64,000 nucleotides of DNA from Desulfuromonas acetoxidans DSM 684 (GTDB taxonomy: Bacteria > Desulfobacterota > Desulfuromonadia > Desulfuromonadales > Desulfuromonadaceae), in NCBI RefSeq assembly GCF_000167355.1, contig NZ_AAEW02000004.1, positions 1-64,000 on the forward strand. The letters run 5' to 3'. Each line of letters opens with the position of its first letter. Within the stretch, counting starts at the first letter, position 1. Shown in pieces: positions 19,018-26,776 of the stretch. The notes under the pieces are model-generated. The model searched no databases. It saw only the letters and a list, made by a program, of their open reading frames with translations, and was not told the DNA's origin. Position numbers and translations under genes: made by a program.

Positions 19018-20409
19018 ATGCAGAGTTTTATTCAGACATCACGAACCGAACCGGTCAAAAGCGAAGTCAGCGAGAGGATTCTGGATTTCGGCGAAATCTA
19101 TACCCTCTATACCGCGAAAAAAGTGGCGTTGCAGGCTGAACGCTGTGTGCAATGCGGTGACCCGTTCTGCACTGTCATCGGCTGTCCGTTGAATAATGCC
19201 ATCCCCCAATGGTTGCAGGCCATTGCTGAGCATGATCTGGAAAAGGCCTTTCGTTTGTCCAACGAAACCTCCCCGTTTCCCGAGGTGCTTGGTCGGGTGT
19301 GTCCCCAGGCCAACCTGTGTGAAGGGGCCTGTACTCTGGATGACGGCTACGGGGCGATCACCATTGGTGCTATTGAGGCCTCGATTACCGATCTGGCTTT
19401 GAAGGAAGGGCTGGAAATTCCGTTTCCCGGCGTCATCCGCGATAAAAAGGTAGCCGTGGTCGGCTCCGGTCCGGCGGGAATGTCCTGCGCCCATTTCCTG
19501 CTGCGTGCCGGTATTGAAGTCGAAATGTTCGAACGAGCTTCCAAGCCCGGCGGACTGCTGACCTATGGCATTCCCGGTTTCAAACTGGAAAAAGGCATTG
19601 TTGAGCGACGTTTCAAGATGCTCAAGAGGGCTGGATTGGTGCTCCGCCTCAACTGTGCGGTTGGCGAAGATATCACGTTGCAGGAGTTGCACGATCAGTA
19701 CGATGCCGTGTTCCTCGGCACTGGTGCCACCGAAGGCAAAAGCGCCCGTCTCGACCACGAAAACAGCGATCAGGTGTTTTACGCCATGGATTACCTGACC
19801 CAGGTGCAACAGCGTCTTTACGGCCAGGAATGGGATGCGCGGTTCAATGTTGCCGAGCGCAATGTCATTGTTATCGGTGGCGGTGATACGGCCATGGACT
19901 GTGTGCGCACGGCCATTCGTGAGCAGGCCAAGAACGTCACTTGCCTCTACCGCCGTGACCAGGCCAACATGCCCGGCAGTGTCAAAGAGTATCGTAATGC
20001 CGTGGAGGAAGGGGTCGAGTTTTTATTCAATGAAACTCCTCACGCCATTGTTGTCGATGACAACGGCAAAATCATCGGCGTGGATGCCGTGCGCACTGAG
20101 TTGGGGGAACCCGGAGAAGACGGTCGCCAGCGGGTGCGGGAAATTGACGGCAGCGAGCACTGTGTGGCCGCAGATATTATCATTCTGGCTCTCGGCTTTG
20201 ACGTGGCGGAAAACGATGCGCTGGAGACGTTAGGCGTCAAAGCCAATCAATGGCATGAGATTCAGACCGATGCCGAGAGCGGACAAACCGGTAACGGTAA
20301 AATTTTTGCCGGCGGCGATTGCTGTCGCGGTGCTGATTTGGTGGTGACGGCGGCGGCCGATGGCCGTAAGGCTGCCATGGCGATCATGGAGCAGTTGCTG
20401 GGGAAATAA
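19018..20409 (+). CDS. gltD: Glutamate synthase, small (beta) subunit
   Basis: FAD/NAD(P)H-dependent electron-entry subunit of glutamate synthase, 463 residues. The N-terminal cysteine cluster is CVQCGDPFCTVIGCPLNN, continuing to CPQANLCEGACTL, and carries 4Fe-4S centres. The first dinucleotide fold is VAVVGSGPAGMSCAHFLLRAG and the second is NVIVIGGGDTAMDCVRTAIR. It lies 9 bp after gltB with an AGGAGCGG ribosome site. Repeat cluster 2 starts about 30 bp after its stop. Confidence 0.96.
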   Translation: MQSFIQTSRTEPVKSEVSERILDFGEIYTLYTAKKVALQAERCVQCGDPFCTVIGCPLNNAIPQWLQAIAEHDLEKAFRLSNETSPFPEVLGRVCPQANLCEGACTLDDGYGAITIGAIEASITDLALKEGLEIPFPGVIRDKKVAVVGSGPAGMSCAHFLLRAGIEVEMFERASKPGGLLTYGIPGFKLEKGIVERRFKMLKRAGLVLRLNCAVGEDITLQELHDQYDAVFLGTGATEGKSARLDHENSDQVFYAMDYLTQVQQRLYGQEWDARFNVAERNVIVIGGGDTAMDCVRTAIREQAKNVTCLYRRDQANMPGSVKEYRNAVEEGVEFLFNETPHAIVVDDNGKIIGVDAVRTELGEPGEDGRQRVREIDGSEHCVAADIIILALGFDVAENDALETLGVKANQWHEIQTDAESGQTGNGKIFAGGDCCRGADLVVTAAADGRKAAMAIMEQLLGK

Positions 20410-20436
20410 AAATATAGTTATTTACCGCCAAGAGTT

Positions 20437-20538
20437 TCCTGGCGCGCGGGTGCGGAAGCCCGCGTCATGTGGGTACCACCATTGCGAGCGGATGAAGTTC
20501 GCTGGTGCGATTCGTTTCAAGTTGCAAACCACTGGAGG
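20437..20538 (+). repeat. Structured intergenic repeat, cluster 2, truncated tail
   Basis: Starts in the last hairpin of the unit (GCGGAAGCCCGC) and runs to the unit end (AACCACTGGAG). It lies immediately after gltD. Confidence 0.75.
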
Positions 20539-21118
20539 TCAAGATCACAGTCAACACCGCCGGGTTTCGTCCCGGCAGCCGACATCCTTTTGACTGGCCG
20601 CTCAAAAGTATGCAAAAACCAGCTGGAACACCTCCTGAACCTGGATCAACCGACAATGGGGCTATTTCCGTTTTGCTTCACGGATTCGGCTCGCCGCCCT
20701 TTAGCTCGGCAAATCATGCAACTCATCAGCTTTGGCGTAAAACGTTGATAACAATCTTAAGTCGCGCTCTATCTCTGGTGTGGCACCGATCAAACGGGCG
20801 GGCCGGTGCCCGCCCTGCAGTCGTGTGTTATTGAGCAGCCAAGCTCTCCCGTTCAGCAGCACCGAAAGCAATGAACGTCAGCGCAATGGTTGTCGGCAAC
20901 CTGTTTGAGCGGTAGCGAGTTTTGCCGACATTGCGATGTAAGAGAATGGAGAGAGGGAACCCGATAGGGTGCAATGACGGGAGTCGATTTTGCGGTACTT
21001 TTGTCGACGCAAAAGTGCCCCGACGTGCGGGCGCGGAAGCCCGCGTCATGTGGGTACCACCTTCGCGAACGGATGAAGTTCGCCGGTACTGTCAGTTTCG
21101 AGTGACGAACCACTGAAG
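20539..21118 (+). repeat. Structured intergenic repeat, cluster 2, unit a
   Basis: Full ~580-bp unit. Its hairpins carry their own variants: GGGCGGG/CCCGCCC in place of GGGTGGG/CCCACCC, and GGTACTTTTG (20994-21003) pairing with CAAAAGTGCC (21010-21019). Compared with cluster 1 both sides of the stems have changed together. Nearly identical to unit b. Confidence 0.88.
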
Positions 21119-21699
21119 ATCAAGATTAAAGTCAAGGTCGCCGGGATTCGCCCCGGCAGGCGACATCCTTTTGACTGGCCGCTCAAAAGTATGCAAAAAC
21201 CAGCTGGAACACCTCCTGAACCTGGATCAACCGACAATGGGGCTATTTCCGTTTTGCTTCACGGATTCGGCTCGCCGCCCTTTAGCTCGGCAAATCATGC
21301 AACTCATCAGCTTTGGCGTAAAACGTTGATAACAATCTTAAGTCGCGCTCTATCTCTGGTGTGGCACCGATCAAACGGGCGGGCCGGTGCCCGCCCTGCA
21401 GTCGTGTGTTATTGAGCAGCCAAGCTCTCCCGTTCAGCAGCACCGAAAGCAATGAACGTCAGCGCAATGGTTGTCGGCAACCTGTTTGAGCGGTAGCGAG
21501 TTTTGCCGACATTGCGATGTAAGAGAATGGAGAGAGGGAACCCGATAGGGTGCAATGACGGGAGTCGATTTTGCGGTACTTTTGTCGACGCAAAAGTGCC
21601 CCGACGTGCGGGCGCGGAAGCCCGCGTCATGTGGGTACCAACATTGCGAACGGATGAAGTTCGCCGGTGCGATTCGTTTCAAATGACGAACCACTGAAG
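21119..21699 (+). repeat. Structured intergenic repeat, cluster 2, unit b
   Basis: Tandem copy of unit a at a 581-bp period. About 470 bp (from roughly 21161 to 21630) reads identically to unit a, pointing to a recent duplication or gene conversion. Confidence 0.88.
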
Positions 21700-22142
21700 A
21701 GCAAAGTCAAAACCGCCGGGTTTCGTCCCGGCAGCCGACATCCTTTTGACTGGCCGCTCAAAAGGATGCAAAAACCAGCTGGAACACCTCCTGAACCTCA
21801 GATCAACCGACACTGTGTCTGTTTCCGTGATGCTTTGTAGATCCGGCTCGCCGCCCTTTAGGTCGGCGAAACGTGCAACTCATCATCTCTGGCGTAAAAT
21901 GTTGATAACAATCTTAAGTCGCGCTCTATCTCTGGTGTGGCACCGATCAAACGGGCGGGACGGTGCTCGCCCTGCAATCGTGTGTTATTGAGCAGCCAAG
22001 CTCTCCCGTTCAGCAGCGCCGAACGGCAGTGCAATGCTCGTCGGCAACCTGTTTGAGTGATAGCCCGCGTCATGTGGGTACCACCATCGCGAATGGATGA
22101 AGTTCACTAGAGCGATCAGCTCCGAATGACGAACCACTGAAG
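21700..22142 (+). repeat. Structured intergenic repeat, cluster 2, unit c with internal deletion
   Basis: Starts as a normal unit. Hairpin 2 here is CATCCTTTTGA..TCAAAAGGATG, a compensated change from CATACTTTTGA..TCAAAAGTATG in other units. Between the TCGGCAAC arm and the last hairpin about 140 bp are missing, so it resumes at AGCCCGCGTCATGTGG. The stretch 22143-22305 is unique and shows no gene. Confidence 0.82.
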
Positions 22143-22305
22143 TTCAAGATTATATAGGCAGGATTGCCGGGCTTTACCCACCCCATGGGTATTGAAATTA
22201 ATCAGAGAGGATAACCGGTCAAGGTGTCGTTCTGTCGTATCGGACAACGGGTGACTGGCCTCTTGTTTTCTCCGTGTCTCACTGCTTCCGTTGAGATCCC
22301 TTTCC

Positions 22306-23220
22306 CTACAGCATCTCCGGCGTAAACGCCACCACCCCATCAATGGTTGTACTGTCCGTCAGCAGCATGGCCAAGCGGTCAATCCCTAAGGCAATCCCTG
22401 CCGATGGCGGCAGATGTTCCAGTTCCTGTAAAAACGGCTCTGGCAAAGGTGACGGCGCTTTGCCCATCTGCTCACGCAGCGCCTGCTCGGCAACGAATCG
22501 CTGGCGCTGTTCAGCCGGATCATTCAGTTCACTAAACGCATTGGCCAGCTCCATCCCGGCGATGTACAGCTCAAAGCGTTCGGCATGGTCGGGATCTTCG
22601 GGACACAGTCGGGCCAGGGCGGCCATGTCAGCCGGGTAATGGGTGATGAAGGTTGGCTGGTGCTTTCCGAGGTTGGGTTCGATGTGTTGAGTGTAAATTT
22701 CATCAAAGCACGTGTTGTCAATTGCTTCAGTCAGTGACATGGGGGCGTAACGGTCAAATGCGTCACTGAGTGTCAGACGTTCAAAAGGGTCTTGAAGCGT
22801 GATCGACATCCCTTGATAGCTGAGTGTCCCTTGTGGGCACAGCGCGCGCAGCAGTCCTTCACAGTCCTCCATCAGGTCGGTGTAATCGGCCTCGGCGCGA
22901 TACCATTCCAGCATGGTGAATTCGCCAAGATGGCGTTGCCCACGCTCTTCGGCGCGCCAGCAATGGCAAAGTTGAAAAATGCGTTCATAGCCGGCGGCCA
23001 GGAGTCGTTTCATGCACAGTTCTGGGGATGTGTGCAAAACCTGGCCGCTGCTGGTGACCGGATCAATATGCGCTTCAGGAGCATTGCAGGGGATGCGGTA
23101 CGGGGTGTCCACCTCAAGAAACTCCTGCGCGACGAAAAACGCCCGGATGGTTTGCATCATCCGGGCGCGTTCGTTTAAGCGGTGTTTCTTTTTCAGCAGA
23201 CCCCAGTTTGGGTCGCTCAT
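22306..23220 (-). CDS. epmA: Elongation factor P--(R)-beta-lysine ligase EpmA
   Basis: Paralogue of the lysyl-tRNA synthetase catalytic domain that attaches (R)-beta-lysine to the conserved lysine of EF-P. It is 304 residues long and lacks the anticodon-binding domain. Class II synthetase motifs are visible: motif 2 region CHCWRAEERGQRHLGEFTML and motif 3 region PPSAGIALGIDRLAMLL. It lies 3 bp downstream of efp, the gene of its substrate. The aminomutase EpmB that supplies beta-lysine is not in the window. Confidence 0.93.
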   Translation of the reverse strand: MSDPNWGLLKKKHRLNERARMMQTIRAFFVAQEFLEVDTPYRIPCNAPEAHIDPVTSSGQVLHTSPELCMKRLLAAGYERIFQLCHCWRAEERGQRHLGEFTMLEWYRAEADYTDLMEDCEGLLRALCPQGTLSYQGMSITLQDPFERLTLSDAFDRYAPMSLTEAIDNTCFDEIYTQHIEPNLGKHQPTFITHYPADMAALARLCPEDPDHAERFELYIAGMELANAFSELNDPAEQRQRFVAEQALREQMGKAPSPLPEPFLQELEHLPPSAGIALGIDRLAMLLTDSTTIDGVVAFTPEML

Positions 23221-23223
23221 GAT

Positions 23224-23787
23224 CTATTCCTTAACGCGGGTCACGTATTCACCGGTGCGTGTATCGATCTGAATCAGAATGCCTTCTTCAACAAAAGAGG
23301 GAACCTGCAGGTTGTATCCGGTTTCGACCGTGGCCGGTTTGTTGTTGCCAGCGGCTGTATCGCCTTTAACCCACGGCTCAGCCATGGTGACGCGCAGAGT
23401 AACAAAGTTGGGCAGCGTGATGCCGATGCCCAATTCGCCGAACATGAGAATTTTGACTTCCATGTTGTCGACCAGAAAGTAGCGATCGTCACCGAGAGTT
23501 TCCTCGCGAAGGGAGATCTGCTCGTAGGTTTTGTTATCCATAAACACGTAACCGGTCTCATCCTGATACAGGTACTGCATGTCGCGCTCTTCCAGGGGGG
23601 CGGGCTCAAAGTTCTCACCGCTGCGGTAGGTGCGGTCAAATAGAGCGCCGGTAATCATGTTGCGTAACTTGCATTTATACAGAGCCTGGCCTTTGCCGGG
23701 CTTGGTGAAGTCGAAACCGGCAATGACATGAGGCTCACCGTCGATCATCAATTTAAGACCTTTTTTCAGGTCAGAACAGGTATACAT
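23224..23787 (-). CDS. efp: Elongation factor P
   Basis: Ribosome-binding factor that relieves stalling at proline runs. It is 187 residues long with the three-domain EF-P layout. The modification loop is TKPGKGQAL with Lys32 as the expected site of beta-lysylation, consistent with epmA immediately downstream. The C-terminal EF-P signature region TGEYVTRVKE closes the protein. The start ATG has an AAGGAG-type site upstream (minus strand). The two genes form a modification operon. Confidence 0.96.
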   Translation of the reverse strand: MYTCSDLKKGLKLMIDGEPHVIAGFDFTKPGKGQALYKCKLRNMITGALFDRTYRSGENFEPAPLEERDMQYLYQDETGYVFMDNKTYEQISLREETLGDDRYFLVDNMEVKILMFGELGIGITLPNFVTLRVTMAEPWVKGDTAAGNNKPATVETGYNLQVPSFVEEGILIQIDTRTGEYVTRVKE

Positions 23788-23898
23788 GTCAGTTGTACTC
23801 CTTGTATGTTTTTTTCTTCAATGAAAATGGCCCACATTTAACCATACCGGCTGCAAATTGTCATGGGAAAACCGCCCATTAGCAAATATCACCAAAGC

Positions 23899-23927
23899 AA
23901 AAAGCCACCCGGGCGGGGTGGCTTTTT
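23899..23927. terminator. Bidirectional intrinsic terminator
   Basis: A 12-bp stem AAAAAGCCACCC / GGGTGGCTTTTT around GGGCG, with T-runs on both strands. Confidence 0.85.
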
Positions 23928-24300
23928 GAAAATCCGGCGTTATGTGGTTTGGTATGGGTATGGGTTGTTTTGCAATAACGCCTGACGATGCCGATTGCTT
24001 TGGTAGAGCAATTCACGTTGTTCCCGGCGCGGTTGGTGTGGGTGCGGCGGGAGTGTGGGTAACGTGGGGGTACCGTCATGTTTTAATGATATTAGAATGC
24101 AGAGGATATGCCAAGAATTTCTTTTTGCAGCAAAAAACAAACAAGGTTCTGTTTTTTAAGAAGAATTTCCTTTAGCTGTGTTCGTTTCAGAGTGTCGTCG
24201 TCCGATAAGTGATTTGCACGCCTGCAAATAACTTGGAACACATTGTTCCTTTGTGGGGAACGGTGTGAGAAAAAGGCGCAACATTGAGTGGTTAAAACAG

Positions 24301-24336
24301 TTATGCCCGTTTTGCAATTTTGCAAAACGGGCATAA
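24301..24336. terminator. Perfect 17-bp-arm palindrome downstream of satP
   Basis: TTATGCCCGTTTTGCAA, two bases, then its exact complement. It lies 63 bp after the satP stop and could end that transcript, although no U-tract follows on the minus strand. The core TTTTGCA-N4-TGCAAAA also occurs upstream of the satP promoter. Confidence 0.5.
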
Positions 24337-24399
24337 CATAGTTCAGCATAATTGCAAGAATGAAAACGCTGTTATGTCTTTCACGCTTGCGGTACAGAA

Positions 24400-24999
24400 C
24401 TACTTCTTGATGACAACGGCACCAAGAGGGGCAACTTCACGATCAAACACTTCGTTCATGACCTGAGCCAGACCGGTGTAGAAAGCAGACAGACCGCAGA
24501 AGATCCCTTCATAACCGGCAATCACTTTCAGGGCATGGTTTCCGGTGAAGTCGGCAGCGGCCAGCAGGGCAAACAGCAGAACCAGAGAACCAAAGACCAC
24601 CTGAAGTGCACGGCTGAGACGGAAGGTGCCGAGGAACAGGAATGCGCTGAACAGGCCCCACATGCTCAGGTAGCAACCCATAGCAAAGGGAGAGGATGCT
24701 TCAACAACGCCGGTTTTCGGCAGCAGAATCAGGGCAACCAATGTCAGCCAGAACAGACCGTAAGAGGTGAATGCGGTGGCACCGAAGGTGTTGTTCTTTT
24801 TCCATTCCATAATGCCGACGAGGATTTGTCCAAGGCCGCCGTAGAAAATGCCCATGCCGAGAATCATGGCATCAAGGGGAAAGAAGCCTGCGTTGTGCAG
24901 ATTCAGAAGGACAGTGGTCATGCCGAAGCCGAGCAGGCCCAGCGGTGCAGGGTTTGCAGTGGTGTCTTGCAGTGACAGATTTTGTGATTCGTTTGCCAT
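24400..24999 (-). CDS. satP: Acetate uptake transporter, SatP/YaaH (AceTr) family
   Basis: Six-helix inner-membrane permease for acetate and succinate, 199 residues from the internal start. The family signature NPAPLGLLGFGMTT lies near residue 15, followed by alternating hydrophobic helices such as AMILGMGIFYGGLGQILVG. The ATG at 24997-24999 has a strong AAGGAG site 6 nt upstream, which argues for initiation here. The reading frame is open further upstream, without a stop, into a cysteine-rich domain (separate entry). It lies downstream of a two-component system and a sigma-54 type promoter. Acetate is the main electron donor in many Desulfuromonas relatives. Confidence 0.9.
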   Translation of the reverse strand: MANESQNLSLQDTTANPAPLGLLGFGMTTVLLNLHNAGFFPLDAMILGMGIFYGGLGQILVGIMEWKKNNTFGATAFTSYGLFWLTLVALILLPKTGVVEASSPFAMGCYLSMWGLFSAFLFLGTFRLSRALQVVFGSLVLLFALLAAADFTGNHALKVIAGYEGIFCGLSAFYTGLAQVMNEVFDREVAPLGAVVIKK

Positions 25000-25224
25000 G
25001 ATCTTCTCCTTATTCATTCCATTGGTATGAGATTGAAAGGCTGCCTCTTTCGGCAGCATTCCGGGAAATCTCTCGCTTAGTTCGCCGTATTTGATGCACT
25101 GATCGTATTTGTCGGTGCAGTAAGTGATAATGGTTTTGATGTCGTGGTTCGACATGTATTCACAGCCCACATCGCAGATGTCTTCATCTTTTCTGAAAAA
25201 TGGGCAAACGGTTTTATCGCGCAT
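24400..25224 (-). CDS. Cys-rich N-terminal domain in frame with SatP (long form)
   Basis: The satP frame extends upstream without a stop to an ATG at 25224 (AGGA site about 9 nt away), giving a 274-residue product. The extra 75 residues are soluble and cysteine-rich: CPFFRKDEDICDVGCEYM, then YCTDKYDQCIKYGELSERF. The pattern suggests a small metal-binding or redox module. I do not recognise a function. Either it is a true fusion, or a separate small protein whose stop was lost, with satP also started internally at 24999. The sigma-54 type promoter lies 43 bp upstream of this start, so this segment is in the same transcript. Confidence 0.55.
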   Translation of the reverse strand: MRDKTVCPFFRKDEDICDVGCEYMSNHDIKTIITYCTDKYDQCIKYGELSERFPGMLPKEAAFQSHTNGMNKEKIMANESQNLSLQDTTANPAPLGLLGFGMTTVLLNLHNAGFFPLDAMILGMGIFYGGLGQILVGIMEWKKNNTFGATAFTSYGLFWLTLVALILLPKTGVVEASSPFAMGCYLSMWGLFSAFLFLGTFRLSRALQVVFGSLVLLFALLAAADFTGNHALKVIAGYEGIFCGLSAFYTGLAQVMNEVFDREVAPLGAVVIKK

Positions 25225-25266
25225 CACACGAATCCTGCAGAACGAGTTAACGTTGTGTATACGTTT

Positions 25267-25282
25267 AGCAAGCTGCGTGCCT
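25267..25282 (-). promoter_or_regulatory. Sigma-54 (-24/-12) promoter for satP
   Basis: Minus strand reads AGGCACGCAGCTTGCT, matching TGGCACG-N4-TTGCT with GG and GC ten bases apart. The predicted start of transcription is about 30 nt before the long-form ATG. The neighbouring gene encodes an NtrC-type activator. Confidence 0.75.
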
Positions 25283-25366
25283 TTTTTTTGATTTATTCTT
25301 TAAGTTACCGTTTTCTCAAGGATGTTTTGTTTTTCTCTGGAGGGAGCTGGTGGGCGTGGCGGTTTT

Positions 25367-25386
25367 TTTTTGCATTTTTGCAAAAA
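25367..25386. promoter_or_regulatory. Candidate enhancer site for the NtrC-type regulator
   Basis: Palindrome TTTTTGCA-N4-TGCAAAAA about 100 bp upstream of the sigma-54 promoter, a usual distance for an enhancer-binding protein site. The binding protein is an inference. Confidence 0.4.
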
Positions 25387-25387
25387 T

Positions 25388-26776
25388 CTATCGAGGTAAA
25401 TAGTCTTCTTTGCGAATCTGATATTTCTTCAGCTTGCGATAAATAGTGGCCATGTTCATGCCTGCCTGGCGGGCGGCTTCTTCGACATTGCCTCCGGTGG
25501 AGTTGAGCAGATTGATCAGATAGTTGGTTTCAAATTCCCCCAGTGCCTGGGCGTAGTCTTCCGAGGAGGTTGGGGCCGGAGTGGTCTGATTGGTGGCATC
25601 GACTGTGATGAACTGCGACAGTACCGATAAACTGATGAGGTCGGCACTCTCCAGCGTCATGCACGCTTCAACCACATTTTCCATCTGGCGGATATTGCCG
25701 GGCCAGTCGTAGGCGCACAAGAGCTGCATGGCCTCGGGGGTGAGCCCCTGGACGCTGGTGCCGAATTTCTTGTTTTGCTGGCGGATGAAATGGGCGGCCA
25801 GCAGAGGCAGATCTGCGGTGCGTTCGCGCAGCGGCGGCAAATGGATGTTGACGACATTGAGACGGTAGAACAGGTCCTCGCGATAGCGCCCTTCGTCCAT
25901 CTCTTCCTGTAGGTCGGCGTTGGTGGCGGAGATCACCCGTACATCAACCTTGATCGGTTTGGTGTCGCCGATGCGCATGAACTCCTGTTCTTGAAGAAAA
26001 CGCAGCAGGGTTTTCTGCACATTCATCGGCAGGTTGCCGATCTCATCGAGAAACAGGGTCCCGCCGTCGGCGGTTTCGAGAATGCCTTTGCGGTCACTGC
26101 CGGCACCGGTGAATGCTCCTTTTTTGTAGCCGAACAGTTCGCTTTCCAGTACCGATTCGGGTAGCGCGCCGCAGTTGATGGCCATGAAACGCTGGTTGCG
26201 GCGTGGCGAGTTATGATGGATGGCCTGGGCAATCAGCTCTTTGCCGGTCCCAGATTCGCCGGTGATCAGGACCGAGGTGTCGCGAACCGCAACCTTCTTG
26301 ACCGTTTCCAGCACCGATTTGAGGCCGGAGGAGGCCCCGATGATATTGTCGAAGGAGAACTTGTCGGACAGTTCTTTCTTCAGTTCCTGATTCTCTTCTG
26401 CCAACAGGGTGTGATTAAGGGCGTTTTTGACCCGGTACAACAGCTCTTCGGGTTCGAACGGTTTGGTAAGCATGTCGTAGGCGCCTTTACGCAACGCCTG
26501 GATTGAGGTTTCCACCGTGGCATAAGCGGTGATCATGATAACGGGAACACGCTGGTCTTTGCTGCGAATCTTTTGCAGCACTTCCAAACCGTCCATACCG
26601 GGCATCTTAATGTCGCTGATTACCAGATCATAGGTTTCGGCTTCAAAATCTTCGACGGCTTCAAAGGAGCGGGTGTAGGATTTGACCTGATAGCCACTGT
26701 CCTTGAGGACCGCTTCCATCATGCGGCATAGCCCCTCTTCGTTGTCGATCAACAGGACACGTTGTCCTCCACTCAT
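25388..26776 (-). CDS. Sigma-54-dependent response regulator, NtrC/AtoC type
   Basis: Three-domain transcriptional activator, 462 residues. The receiver domain has the phospho-acceptor Asp55 in VISDIKMPGMDG. The AAA+ domain has Walker A GESGTGKE and the sigma-54 contact loop GAFTGA. The C-terminal Fis-type helix-turn-helix is NVEEAARQAGMNMATIYRKL. Its start overlaps the kinase stop by 4 nt (ATGA), so the two are translated together. The adjacent satP transcription unit carries a sigma-54 type promoter, which makes it the obvious target. Confidence 0.93.
   Translation of the reverse strand: MSGGQRVLLIDNEEGLCRMMEAVLKDSGYQVKSYTRSFEAVEDFEAETYDLVISDIKMPGMDGLEVLQKIRSKDQRVPVIMITAYATVETSIQALRKGAYDMLTKPFEPEELLYRVKNALNHTLLAEENQELKKELSDKFSFDNIIGASSGLKSVLETVKKVAVRDTSVLITGESGTGKELIAQAIHHNSPRRNQRFMAINCGALPESVLESELFGYKKGAFTGAGSDRKGILETADGGTLFLDEIGNLPMNVQKTLLRFLQEQEFMRIGDTKPIKVDVRVISATNADLQEEMDEGRYREDLFYRLNVVNIHLPPLRERTADLPLLAAHFIRQQNKKFGTSVQGLTPEAMQLLCAYDWPGNIRQMENVVEACMTLESADLISLSVLSQFITVDATNQTTPAPTSSEDYAQALGEFETNYLINLLNSTGGNVEEAARQAGMNMATIYRKLKKYQIRKEDYLPR

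Larger units (their letters stand above)
23788..24399. other. Intergenic region efp-satP
   Basis: No convincing gene is seen. It contains a bidirectional terminator (23899-23927) and a perfect palindrome (24301-24336), listed separately. Short frames here have odd composition and no ribosome sites. The terminator lies upstream of efp on the minus strand, so a small untranslated RNA ending there is possible but unsupported. Confidence 0.45.

Noticed and set aside
23942-24175. 77-codon ORF between efp and satP
   Set aside because: Low-complexity Gly/Val text, no ribosome site, and it crosses into non-coding AT-rich sequence.
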